Assembly: GCA_016208525.1 (NCBI GenBank)
Contig: JACQYJ010000230.1
Span: 1-11,401, forward strand
From: Deltaproteobacteria bacterium
GTDB taxonomy: Bacteria; Desulfobacterota; JAENJC01
Reading direction: 5' to 3'
DNA: 11,401 bases
Shown: positions 1 to 6,703 of the stretch, in pieces
How the letters are laid out: the number at the start of each line of letters is the position of its first letter
Numbering within the stretch: position 1 is the stretch's first letter
Translations under genes and position numbers: made by a program
The notes under the pieces: model-generated
What the model saw: the letters and a program-made list of their open reading frames with translations, nothing else
Told to the model about the DNA's origin: nothing
Databases searched by the model: none

Positions 1-119
1 TATTGATGGTCTCGTAAAAAGTCTAAAAAAGGCCAAAAACCGATTTTTGGCATTAATGATTTCGCATAGTTACAAAGGTGATTTTCTGCATTTTTGACTT
101 TTTACGAGTGCATCAGTAT
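1..119. repeat. MITE-like element with terminal inverted repeats
   Basis: A perfect 13-bp inverted repeat, CTCGTAAAAAGTC at 11-23 and its complement at 96-108, lies inside longer imperfect arms that agree at about 20 of 23 positions and reach both edges of the segment. The inside is AT-rich and has no open frame. The size and architecture fit a small non-autonomous transposon-like repeat. It lies just downstream of the tsaB stop, so it could also shape the 3' end of that transcript. No transposase is visible. Confidence 0.55.
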
Positions 120-151
120 TGAACAAAGAAAGGCAAAAAAACGATCTTTGC

Positions 152-886
152 TTAATGGAGTTCTTTTTTCTCTTGACAGGCGCCTTTTAATGGGCGACCC
201 CTATTCTCTCCACACCTTATCTCCGCCTCCGACTTTCTAATATACCTGGGGATCATGGTAAACGGGTCATCAGTATCACCTTTTTCCAGCCTGTTCAGCG
301 CCAGCAAGGCAACATTAGAGGCCCTCGGCAGTTGTAAGGGGAGAGGGGCTTCATAATATAGCCCTCCAAGTTTTGCCATCAACAGATCCCTGTATCTGTT
401 TACACCGTCCCCGAGAAATACGGTTTTTTCGGTTATCATTCCTTCAAGTGCGTCGGGGTTAACGGCAATATCATCACTAATTTTTCCCGGTGAATTATCG
501 CCTGGCCCGTAAAGGGCGGTATAAACCTCTCCCTTCCTTGCATCCTGGATCGGGCAGATAAGATAACTTGAAAAAGTCATATTAAGGGCCAGAGCGTCCA
601 GCGTAGGTATGCCTATGAGCGGCTTGCCTGAAGCGTAAGAGAGCCCCTTGGCTGCGCTCAGGCCTATCCTCAAGCCGGTAAACGAGCCCGGCCCGATTGA
701 CACTGCAACTCCGTCCATATCATCAATGGCAAGGCCGGAGTCGCCGAGAAGGCGGTCAATGGCAGGCATCAGCTTCTCGGAGTGGGTTGCCCTGATATTA
801 AGGGTAATCTCGGAGATCACCCTTGCGTCATCAACAATCGCGATACTTCCGGCCATTGTGGCTGTTTCTATGGCAATTACAAGCAT
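152..886 (-). CDS. tsaB: tRNA threonylcarbamoyladenosine biosynthesis protein TsaB
   Basis: TsaB is the non-catalytic, ASKHA-fold partner of TsaD. With TsaE it allows threonylcarbamoyl transfer to A37 of ANN-decoding tRNAs in the cytoplasm. The 244-residue protein opens with the family start MLVIAIETAT, has THSEKLMPAID at residues 34-44, and carries the diagnostic SIGPGSFTGLRIGLSAAKGL segment at 63-82. Length is normal for the family. The ATG at 886 is preceded by a purine-rich GGGGTAG, which may act as ribosome binding site. The last 15-20 residues are charged and look unconserved. The gene diverges from lipA; the gap between them is largely filled by a palindromic repeat. No tsaD or tsaE is in the window. 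The call rests on recognising the motifs and is firm. Confidence 0.95.
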   Translation of the reverse strand: MLVIAIETATMAGSIAIVDDARVISEITLNIRATHSEKLMPAIDRLLGDSGLAIDDMDGVAVSIGPGSFTGLRIGLSAAKGLSYASGKPLIGIPTLDALALNMTFSSYLICPIQDARKGEVYTALYGPGDNSPGKISDDIAVNPDALEGMITEKTVFLGDGVNRYRDLLMAKLGGLYYEAPLPLQLPRASNVALLALNRLEKGDTDDPFTMIPRYIRKSEAEIRCGENRGRPLKGACQEKKELH

Positions 887-895
887 ATCTACCCC

Positions 896-980
896 ATCCC
901 CACCCTCTCCCTCCCCTTGAAAGGGAGGGAATTCTATTTATCCCTCTCCATCGGGGAGAGGGATAAGGTGAGGGTGGGAT
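896..980. repeat. REP/BIME-like palindromic repeat between tsaB and lipA
   Basis: Outer arms ATCCCCACCCTC (896-907) and GAGGGTGGGAT (970-980) pair with one bulged base. Between them are two smaller hairpins: TCCCTCCC/GGGAGGGA at 908-915 and 923-930 (loop 7), and TCCCTCTCC/GGAGAGGGA at 941-949 and 955-963 (loop 5). Paired hairpins within an outer inverted repeat are typical of BIME-type extragenic repeats. It begins only 10 bp upstream of the tsaB start, so it probably lies in the tsaB leader or promoter. Confidence 0.7.
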
Positions 981-1056
981 AAAAATATATGACGTAGCAT
1001 CTTAGCACCCTGCATTAATGATTGTCAAAACAGTTTCACAGGCAAAGAAAAAAGGT

Positions 1057-1085
1057 TTGACGGTGAGCGGCAAATTAAGTAGAAT
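1057..1085 (+). promoter_or_regulatory. Sigma-70-type promoter of lipA
   Basis: TTGACG at 1057-1062 and TAGAAT at 1080-1085 are separated by exactly 17 bp, close to the housekeeping consensus. The lipA ATG starts at 1092, about where transcription would begin, so the mRNA may have little or no leader. No clear Shine-Dalgarno precedes that ATG, which agrees with this. Confidence 0.5.
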
Positions 1086-1091
1086 ACGGCA

Positions 1092-1997
1092 ATGGAATAT
1101 CTCTCTGACGGCAATCTGAGGCTGCCTAAGTGGGCAAAAAGGAAGATCGGAACCAGAGGGTCCATTCATAAGATGAAAGAGGTCTTGAGGCGAGAAGGGC
1201 TTCATACCGTGTGTGAAGAGGCCAGTTGCCCCAATATGGGCGAGTGTTTCTCCAAGCCTACCGCAACATTCATGATCATGGGGGATCTCTGCACCAGAAA
1301 CTGCGGTTTCTGCGATGTAACACCCGGGATCCCAAAAATCCTTGACATTGAAGAGCCTATGAAGGTTGCCCGTGCATCAAAACAGCTTGGTCTCAGGCAT
1401 GTTGTGATAACCTCTGTGACAAGGGATGACCTTTACGATGGAGGGGCAAGGCATTTCGGGTCTACAATTAAAGAGCTGAAAAATGCGATTCCAGAAGCCT
1501 CAATAGAGGTCTTGACCCCTGATTTTAAGGGTGACGTTACACTTCTGGAGCCGATTGCCAGGGAAAGACCGGATATCTTCAATCATAATATGGAGACAGT
1601 CCCAAGGCTTTACCCATTGGTGAGGCCACAGGCAGATTATGAGAGGTCCCTGAAAATATTAAAGGGCATGAAGGCCGTGGAGCCTGAGATAGTTACCAAG
1701 TCCGGGATCATGCTGGGTCTCGGAGAGAAGAGGGAGGAGATTCTGGGCGTCATGGATGATCTCAGGACAGTTGGATGCGACCTCCTCACCATTGGACAGT
1801 ACCTGAGACCCTCTAAGGGGAACCTTCCTGTTGTTGAGTATGTTGAAGAAGAGCTGTTTGCAGAATATGGCGATATCGCAAGGAAGAAAGGCTTTCTCCA
1901 TGTTGCCTCAGCGCCGCTTGTAAGAAGCTCGTTTAATGCGGAAGAAATATGGAACCTAAAAGCTGCAAACCACAGAGACCACAGAGATAAATTTTGA
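1092..1997 (+). CDS. lipA: Lipoyl synthase (radical SAM)
   Basis: LipA inserts two sulfurs into the octanoyl chain on lipoyl domains of 2-oxoacid dehydrogenases or the glycine cleavage H protein, using SAM and an auxiliary 4Fe-4S cluster as sulfur donor. The auxiliary cluster cysteines are C41, C46 and C52 (CEEASCPNMGEC); the radical SAM cluster cysteines are C67, C71 and C74 (CTRNCGFC). The GLGE motif is in the second half. The C-terminal RSSY motif appears as R278-S-S-F281, with Phe in place of the usual Tyr. Length (301) is normal. The ATG at 1092 keeps the conserved LRLPKWAKRK N-terminus; it has a weak ribosome site but a good promoter just upstream. Residues 293-301 (NHRDHRDKF) are encoded by an intergenic repeat that has run into the gene. 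No lipB is in the window. Confidence 0.96.
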   Translation: MEYLSDGNLRLPKWAKRKIGTRGSIHKMKEVLRREGLHTVCEEASCPNMGECFSKPTATFMIMGDLCTRNCGFCDVTPGIPKILDIEEPMKVARASKQLGLRHVVITSVTRDDLYDGGARHFGSTIKELKNAIPEASIEVLTPDFKGDVTLLEPIARERPDIFNHNMETVPRLYPLVRPQADYERSLKILKGMKAVEPEIVTKSGIMLGLGEKREEILGVMDDLRTVGCDLLTIGQYLRPSKGNLPVVEYVEEELFAEYGDIARKKGFLHVASAPLVRSSFNAEEIWNLKAANHRDHRDKF

Positions 1998-2157
1998 GTA
2001 TAAAACCCTTTTAAAACCCTTTTCTTCTCTGTGTCCTCGTGATTTTGACTTTAAAAATTATGGGTTTATAAAAGTCATCTTTTGAGTGCACAGAGAAAAA
2101 AGCTGGTAAGCTTGCAAGCCGGCAAGCCAACAAGCAAAATCCGTGTGCTCTGTGGTT
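1968..2157. repeat. Interspersed CACAGAG-type inverted repeat
   Basis: AACCACAGAG at 1968-1977 is exactly inverted as CTCTGTGGTT at 2148-2157. Two further related pieces lie between: CCACAGAGA repeated directly at 1979-1987, and TCTCTGTGTCCTCGTGA near 2026-2042 in inverted orientation. The left arm lies inside lipA and supplies its last codons. A duplicated AAAACCCTTTT sits at about 2004-2022. I see no gene between 1998 and 2334; the stretch holds this repeat, the AAGC tandem and the 2202-2287 inverted repeat. Confidence 0.6.
2100..2139. repeat. Tandem 8-bp AAGC repeat, five units
   Basis: AAGC begins at 2100, 2108, 2116, 2124 and 2132, an exact 8-bp period with variable last four bases (units AAGCTGGT, AAGCTTGC, AAGCCGGC, AAGCCAAC, AAGCAAAA). 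It sits inside the larger CACAGAG inverted repeat. The units are too short and degenerate for a CRISPR array. Confidence 0.6.
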
Positions 2158-2201
2158 CGATTGCAGGATTTAGGTGGAAGGTAATGCCAAAGCCATGATT
2201 G

Positions 2202-2287
2202 TCCATAGATTACACAGATTACACAGAATAAACCAAAATATTGTCAGCGGGATTTAAAAAATCTGTGAAATCCGCGGAATCTGTGGA
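2202..2287. repeat. Inverted repeat with imperfect 26-bp arms
   Basis: The left arm at 2202-2227 starts TCCATAGATTACACAGATT. The right arm at 2262-2287 is its reverse complement at about 21 of 26 positions. The left arm contains GATTACACA in tandem. This resembles widespread non-coding repeats built on ACAGATT and ends about 47 bp upstream of alaC, so it may overlap that gene's promoter region. Confidence 0.6.
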
Positions 2288-2334
2288 TAGCGCAGCTTTA
2301 AATAAATTTCAAAGATAAGGAAGGTTAATTAAAT

Positions 2335-3507
2335 ATGGAGATGGATTTCCCAAGGATCAAGAGACTGCCGCCCTACGTATTCAACATTGTAACCGATTTA
2401 AAGATAAAGGCGAGAAGGGCAGGGGAGGACATAATAGACTTCGGCATGGGAAACCCGGATATGCCGACCCCTCCTCATATTGTTGAAAAGCTCATAGAAG
2501 CGGTTCACAACCCGAGAAACCACAGGTATTCCGCATCCAAGGGGATACCAAAGCTCCGGGGCGCCATTGCAGACTGGTACAAGAGGAACTACTATGCAGA
2601 TATAGACCCGGAGACAGAGGCAATAGCAACCATAGGGTCGAAGGAGGGGCTTTCCCATCTTGCCCTTGCAACCCTTGACAGAGGGGACGTGGTCCTTGTC
2701 CCAAACCCGACCTATTCCATACATACTTACTCAGTTGTCATTGCTGGCGCGGATGTGAGGAGCATCCCTCTTACTCATAACACGGATGAGTTTTTTGACT
2801 CTCTCCTTAAGGCGACCAAGGACTCATGGCCGCTCCCTAAGATGCTTATCCTCTGCTTCCCCCATAATCCTACAACAGCGGTTGTTGACCTGGATTTTTT
2901 TGCAAGGGTGGTTGATTTTGCCAAAGAACACAAGATGATAGTGGTGCATGACCTTGCATACGCAGACATAGTTTTTGACGGATACAAGGCGCCCTCTTTC
3001 CTGCAGGTCCCGGGCGCAAAGGATGTGGGGGTCGAGTTCTTCACCCTGTCCAAGAGCTACAATATGCCTGGATGGAGGGTGGGGTTTGCCGTTGGCAACC
3101 AGAAGCTTATATATGCCTTAACCAGGATGAAGAGCTATCTTGATTACGGTATGTTCCAGCCGATCCAGATCGCCTCCATCCTTGCCCTTAACGGCCCCCA
3201 GGACTGTGTTGAGGAGATAAGGAAGACCTATGAATCAAGAAGAAATGTCCTTTGCGATGGCCTGAACAAGATAGGATGGGAGGTAGAGAGGCCGAAGGCG
3301 ACCATGTTTTTATGGGCCAGGATCCCTGAGCAGTACAGGAAACTGGGCTCCCTTGAATTCTCAAAACTCCTTCTTACAGAGGCAAAGGTCTCTGTCTCTC
3401 CAGGTGTCGGTTTTGGCGAGATGGGTGATGCGTATGTCCGTTTTGCCCTGGTGGAGAATGAACACAGGACGAAACAGGCTGTAAGGTGCATGAAGAAGCT
3501 ATTTTGA
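2335..3507 (+). CDS. alaC: AlaC-type PLP aminotransferase (alanine transaminase)
   Basis: This is a fold-type I, class I/II aminotransferase that uses pyridoxal phosphate to move amino groups between an amino acid and a 2-oxoacid in the cytoplasm. Visible family features are GMGNPDMPTP (37-46), RYSASKGIPKLR (64-75), NPTYSIHTY (124-132), FPHNPT with the PLP-contacting Asn178, VHDLAYAD with Asp206 and Tyr209, the Schiff-base lysine K240 in FTLSKSYNMPGWRVGF, and a C-terminal VRFALVENEHR segment carrying the carboxylate-binding Arg. The near-identical SKSYNM-GWR block and length of 390 point to the AlaC/YfdZ branch over aspartate or LL-diaminopimelate aminotransferase, though substrate cannot be settled by sequence. 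The ATG at 2335 has AAGGAAGG about 10 bp upstream. The gene overlaps the next one and probably heads an operon with vanZ-like and murI. Confidence 0.85.
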   Translation: MEMDFPRIKRLPPYVFNIVTDLKIKARRAGEDIIDFGMGNPDMPTPPHIVEKLIEAVHNPRNHRYSASKGIPKLRGAIADWYKRNYYADIDPETEAIATIGSKEGLSHLALATLDRGDVVLVPNPTYSIHTYSVVIAGADVRSIPLTHNTDEFFDSLLKATKDSWPLPKMLILCFPHNPTTAVVDLDFFARVVDFAKEHKMIVVHDLAYADIVFDGYKAPSFLQVPGAKDVGVEFFTLSKSYNMPGWRVGFAVGNQKLIYALTRMKSYLDYGMFQPIQIASILALNGPQDCVEEIRKTYESRRNVLCDGLNKIGWEVERPKATMFLWARIPEQYRKLGSLEFSKLLLTEAKVSVSPGVGFGEMGDAYVRFALVENEHRTKQAVRCMKKLF

Positions 3508-3980
3508 AAACCTCTGGAAATGACAGATTGTCACAGATAAGCCTTTGGTTGCCCCTCCTTGTCTGGATGGCTCTTATATCGCTATTTTCTACAGACAGCT
3601 TTTCAAATGACAATACCGGCAGCATTATTGAACCGATATTGAGGGCAGTCTTAGGCAGGTCCTTTTCCGAGCAGGTCTTTGACTTTATCCATTATCTGGT
3701 CAGAAAGTCATCGCATGTCATAGAGTATGCAGTTTTATGCGGGCTCTGGTATCGCGCAGTCAAGCCGGGTTTACGTGGTTGGAGCAGGAAAGCCGCTATT
3801 AGCGCATGCGCTCTTCCCATCATCTATGCGGCGCTGGACGAGTTCCATCAGGCTTTCACCTCCAACAGAGAAGGGAGGCCGCTGGATGTAATGATAGACT
3901 CTGCCGGGGTTCTCGCAGCAATAGCGATCATCTGGTTCTATAATAAACGGGCTGGGATTAGAGTTCATGAGCATAAATAA
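3486..3980 (+). CDS. VanZ-family membrane protein
   Basis: A small integral membrane protein of 164 residues with about four hydrophobic segments (roughly residues 15-32, 72-86, 98-116 and 137-150). VanZ-family signatures are present: RKSSHVIEYAVLCGLWYRA, then YAALDEFHQAFTSNREGRPLDVMIDSAG, with the typical DE..Q....R..DV..D pattern. Enterococcal VanZ gives low-level teicoplanin resistance, but most chromosomal homologues have no known role, so a resistance call is not justified. The GTG start at 3486 lies 22 bp inside alaC. A TTG at 3504 overlapping the alaC stop, with GAAGAAG just upstream, is an equally plausible start. Its end overlaps murI by 14 bp, so the three genes are almost certainly co-transcribed. 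Confidence 0.85.
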   Translation: MHEEAILKTSGNDRLSQISLWLPLLVWMALISLFSTDSFSNDNTGSIIEPILRAVLGRSFSEQVFDFIHYLVRKSSHVIEYAVLCGLWYRAVKPGLRGWSRKAAISACALPIIYAALDEFHQAFTSNREGRPLDVMIDSAGVLAAIAIIWFYNKRAGIRVHEHK

Positions 3981-4764
3981 GGCTATAGGTGTATTTGATT
4001 CGGGGATAGGCGGATTGACCGTCCTGAAGGAGATAATAAAGCTTTCCCCCCACGAGGATACTATTTATCTCGGCGACACTGCGAGGGTTCCTTATGGGAC
4101 CAAGTCCGCAGAGACCGTTACAAGATACTCCCTTGAGATAACCGATTTCCTTGTTACTAAGGGGATAAAACTTCTTGTAGTAGCCTGCAACACCGCATCT
4201 GCAGTTGCCCTCCCTGCCTTGAGAGAAAAACATAGCCTCCCGATCATAGGAGTTATTGAACCTGGGGCAAGGAAGGCTGCGGCTACGACACAGACAAAGA
4301 AGGTCGGGGTCATAGGAACAGAAGGGACCATTAAGAGCGGCGCTTATGAAAAGGCCATCAAGGCCCTGGCTCCGGAAATCGAGGTGATAAGCAAGCCTTG
4401 CCCTTTATTTGTGCCTTTGGCAGAGGAAGGGTGGACTGACAACGAAGTGGCCCGTGCTGCCGCAAGCAGGTATCTTGAAGATATGAAAGGGGTTGACACC
4501 CTTGTCTTGGGATGCACCCACTATCCGCTATTAAAAGGCGCGATTGCATCGGTCATGGGCAGGAATGTCAGGCTTATTGACTCGGGTGAAGAGACGGCCC
4601 TGGAGGTCAGGCGGGTCTTGGGTAAAGAAGGATTGCTAAGGGGACTGTCCCCGACTGGCAAAAGGACCTTTTATGTAACAGATAACCCGGAAAGGTTTGT
4701 AAGTGTCGGCCTCCGCTTCCTCGGAAGCGTGTTGGGCCATGCAGAGAGGGTGGAAATCCCTTGA
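3967..4764 (+). CDS. murI: Glutamate racemase
   Basis: MurI converts L- to D-glutamate for the peptidoglycan stem peptide in a cofactor-independent two-base reaction. The catalytic cysteines are C74 (VVACNTASA) and C183 (VLGCTHYPLL), with His185 beside the second. The N-terminal FDSGIGGLTVLKEI (10-23) and YLGDTARVPYG (34-44) blocks are classic. Length of 265 is normal. The ATG at 3967 lies within the vanZ-like gene, implying translational coupling. Near the C-terminus a perfect 13-bp palindrome encodes part of RGLSPTG, directly before the conserved FYVTD block; the same palindrome type appears in the mobile element. After the stop come a 29-bp palindrome and tRNA-Leu. Confidence 0.96.
   Translation: MSINKAIGVFDSGIGGLTVLKEIIKLSPHEDTIYLGDTARVPYGTKSAETVTRYSLEITDFLVTKGIKLLVVACNTASAVALPALREKHSLPIIGVIEPGARKAAATTQTKKVGVIGTEGTIKSGAYEKAIKALAPEIEVISKPCPLFVPLAEEGWTDNEVARAAASRYLEDMKGVDTLVLGCTHYPLLKGAIASVMGRNVRLIDSGEETALEVRRVLGKEGLLRGLSPTGKRTFYVTDNPERFVSVGLRFLGSVLGHAERVEIP
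4640..4652. repeat. GGGGACTGTCCCC palindrome inside murI
   Basis: A 13-bp sequence, self-complementary apart from its central base, lies in the murI frame and encodes part of RGLSPTG. Near-identical GGGACAGTCCC cores occur at 9061-9072 and 9100-9111. This resembles REP-type palindromes mobilised by TnpA-REP (RAYT) enzymes, none of which is in the window. Confidence 0.5.
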
Positions 4765-4804
4765 CAGAAATGACCGTAATCCGTAAACTGTTCACCGTTG
4801 TCTC

Positions 4805-4833
4805 GTAGGGGCAGGTTTCAAACCTGCCCCTAC
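4805..4833. repeat. Perfect 14-bp-arm palindrome before tRNA-Leu
   Basis: GTAGGGGCAGGTTT (4805-4818) and AAACCTGCCCCTAC (4820-4833) are perfect inverted arms around one base. It resembles common extragenic palindromes. No T-run follows on either strand, so it is not a classical intrinsic terminator, although it could still stabilise the 3' end of the murI transcript. It lies 16 bp before the tRNA. Confidence 0.65.
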
Positions 4834-4839
4834 AATAGC

Positions 4840-6567
4840 TCAATAAGATGCCGGAGTGGTGAAACAGGTAGACGCACGGGACTCAAAATCCCGCAGGGGC
4901 AACCCTATGTCGGTTCGATTCCGACCTCCGGCACCACCTTGAGATACACCATTTTTTGACTGGCCAGGGAGGATGTAGTCAACCTCCTTAGGGCGCGGCG
5001 TATCATAGAAGTAACACCTTGCAACTCCTTCTTCCCTCAATACCTCTACCCTGTCCAGGAAATACCCTATAGCGGTCTTTTGTTCACCCGGCGCTCGGTT
5101 CTTCAAGATATCGCCAACGTTCTTTAGCACCCTGGCGTATTCGTTGACCATGGCAAGGACTTGGCTTGGTTGGTTCCTTACTCCTTCAAGCTTATTGATC
5201 TCTTTAAGAAGCTCCTCCCTTTCGGCCTCTTTTTGAAGCAGCCGGTCGGCCAGGCTCCTTGACTTTGTGTCTGTGAATATAAGGGCGTCCTGTATCTTGG
5301 CTATTTCGTCATCAATGCCCTTGAGCTTCTTCTTTAAGACAGGGTAGGCACTTGACGATTCCCTCTCGATGCGGATAAGGGCGTCTTTGAGATAGGTCTT
5401 AAACCGCTCCACGTATTTTTCGGAGTCGAGCATCTTACTGATCTGAGATATGACAAAATCCTCGATCCCTGGGATATTCCCTTCGGTCTTCTTAGGGATG
5501 TTTAACGGATTGCACTTATTGAATTTCTGGTGGCCGGAATCATAGTAGTAGTGATATTGCTTCCCGTGGCCGTTGTTTACCTTCCGCCCCAGGAACTTAT
5601 AACCGCAACTCATGCAGGTTATCTTTCCGGAAAGGAGGTAATCTGTCCTCATACCGCTGCACTTGCTGAATGACCTCGAGCTCCGTTGAGACTGTGCCTT
5701 TTCAAAAAGGGTAAGCGGGACTATACCCTCGTGAGCTTCCCGGCAAACGGTCTTTTCCTTGACCTTTTTAGAGAACTTCGAGCCGCCGTAAGAAAGTTCG
5801 CTTATGTATTTGCGGTTAATGAGGATGGAGCGGACGGTATCAACACCCCAGAGACCGCCCTTTGGCGACGGTATCCCTTCATCATTGAGAGTATGGCAAA
5901 TCTCCTTATATCCCTTGCCGCCCTCTGCATACAGCCTGAATATCCGGTTGACCAGGGCTACGTCACGCGGATCGCCGGGGACCAACTTGACTTTCTGGCT
6001 CTTAATCGCCTTTGTCTGTCCAGGCTCCAGGACATTAAGCTCATTCCCGTTTTCATCACAGAGCATCCGCGCATAACCAAAAGGAGGGATGCCGCCCGCA
6101 GAATATCCTTTGCTGGTAGCAATGACCGAGCCTCTTATGACATCGTTGGAAAGTTGCTTGATGAACCCTCCAGACTGGTCATAGTTTACGAGCCGTTGAA
6201 TATCTCCTGCAATGCCGGGCATATTGCTGTCACTCTGGGCATATTCAATAGGTGCACCGCCCTTTATAAGGATATGCTCGTAATAGAAAAACTCCTTTGT
6301 ATCAGGAGACCTGCCGAATCTCGATTCATTGAGGATTACGATTTTAGAAAAGGCATGTTGCTTTGTCTGGACTTTCTGAATGAGCCTCCCAAAGGCAGGC
6401 CGGGTGAAGGTGGTACCGGAAAAGCCTTCATCAACAAATTCCTCGATGATCTCATATCCTTTTTCCCGGCAGTATCGCTTCAATATAGTCCGTTGGCCAG
6501 GGATAGACTCATCTTGTTTGTCCGTCGAACATCTCATATAAAGGGCTGCTTTCATGGTTCCCGCCAT
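4840..6567 (-). CDS. Large serine recombinase; C-terminus fused to antisense tRNA-Leu
   Basis: A site-specific DNA recombinase of the large serine family, expected to integrate or excise this element through a covalent 5'-phosphoserine intermediate. The catalytic domain (about 5-150) has YMRCSTDKQ with nucleophile Ser14 and Arg12, and ESRFGRS (81-87). A recombinase domain follows (about 155-295, with GGIPPFGY, GIPSPKGGLWGVDTVRSIL and NRKYISELSYG). Next come a zinc-ribbon-like part with C318, C321 and C352 but D343 where a third cysteine is usual, and a coiled coil (about 408-462). Residues 545 to the end (RNRTDIGLPLRDFES and on) are only the antisense translation of the tRNA, ending at a stop in host DNA at 4842. 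Start: ATG at 6567, or MKAALY at 6555, which has GGGAA just upstream. The gene is downstream of the two Mor-like genes and separated from them by a repeat-bearing gap. Confidence 0.93.
   Translation of the reverse strand: MAGTMKAALYMRCSTDKQDESIPGQRTILKRYCREKGYEIIEEFVDEGFSGTTFTRPAFGRLIQKVQTKQHAFSKIVILNESRFGRSPDTKEFFYYEHILIKGGAPIEYAQSDSNMPGIAGDIQRLVNYDQSGGFIKQLSNDVIRGSVIATSKGYSAGGIPPFGYARMLCDENGNELNVLEPGQTKAIKSQKVKLVPGDPRDVALVNRIFRLYAEGGKGYKEICHTLNDEGIPSPKGGLWGVDTVRSILINRKYISELSYGGSKFSKKVKEKTVCREAHEGIVPLTLFEKAQSQRSSRSFSKCSGMRTDYLLSGKITCMSCGYKFLGRKVNNGHGKQYHYYYDSGHQKFNKCNPLNIPKKTEGNIPGIEDFVISQISKMLDSEKYVERFKTYLKDALIRIERESSSAYPVLKKKLKGIDDEIAKIQDALIFTDTKSRSLADRLLQKEAEREELLKEINKLEGVRNQPSQVLAMVNEYARVLKNVGDILKNRAPGEQKTAIGYFLDRVEVLREEGVARCYFYDTPRPKEVDYILPGQSKNGVSQGGAGGRNRTDIGLPLRDFESRASTCFTTPASY
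4850..4936 (+). tRNA. tRNA-Leu (anticodon CAA)
   Basis: An 87-nt class II tRNA. Acceptor strands GCCGGAG (4850-4856) and CTCCGGC (4926-4932) pair perfectly and are followed by A and an encoded CCA (4934-4936). The anticodon stem CGGGA/TCCCG encloses loop CTCAAAA, giving CAA, which reads UUG. A long variable arm (AGGGGC..CCCTA) and a T-arm with TTCGATT complete the leucine-type fold. It is intact although it marks the edge of an integrated element, and it is wholly antisense to the 3' end of the serine recombinase frame. Confidence 0.97.
4890..4945. other. Probable left attachment junction of the mobile element
   Basis: Host housekeeping genes end at the tRNA, and minus-strand element genes, beginning with a recombinase, start immediately after its 3' end. 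This is the usual layout of islands integrated into a tRNA 3' half, where incoming DNA restores the gene. The exact crossover cannot be placed because the second att copy should lie at the right end, outside the window. I saw no duplicate of the tRNA 3' half elsewhere here. The coordinates mark the likely zone. Confidence 0.5.
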
Positions 6568-6703
6568 TCTACCATCAAACCGATTTTGATAAATGATTTT
6601 TTATTACCCATTCATGCCGGGGGTCGCGCTTACCCGGATACCTGATTTTTCGATACCGGTTTTTTGGAATGGGTAATAAAAGATACTCTTATATTACCCA
6701 TTC
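6568..6703 (-). promoter_or_regulatory. Operator-like region upstream of the serine recombinase
   Basis: The 11-mer ATTACCCATTC occurs three times: plus-oriented at 6603-6613 and 6693-6703, inverted at 6667-6677. The first and inverted copies share 15 bp (TTTTATTACCCATTC). The 6667 and 6693 copies form a perfect 11-bp stem with a 15-nt loop at the 3' end of the second Mor-like gene, whose stop codon lies in it. GATACC is also repeated 16 bp apart at about 6637-6658, each copy followed by a T-rich run. This can be a regulator-binding cluster, a transcriptional attenuator or both. Confidence 0.55.

Noticed and set aside
3486..3980. Glycopeptide resistance gene vanZ
   Set aside because: Family membership is clear, but the gene sits in a housekeeping operon with no van genes, so resistance is not implied.
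4805..4833. Intrinsic terminator of murI
   Set aside because: The stem is perfect but has a one-base loop gap and no T-run on either strand; kept only as a palindromic repeat.
4840..4936. C-terminal RNRTDIGLPLRDFES segment as a real protein domain
   Set aside because: It is exactly the complement of tRNA-Leu; such segments are known artefacts of translating tRNA genes backwards.
5686..6645. Long plus-strand open frame opposite the serine recombinase
   Set aside because: It is antisense to a clearly conserved recombinase with intact motifs, has no recognisable domain, and is a frame shadow.
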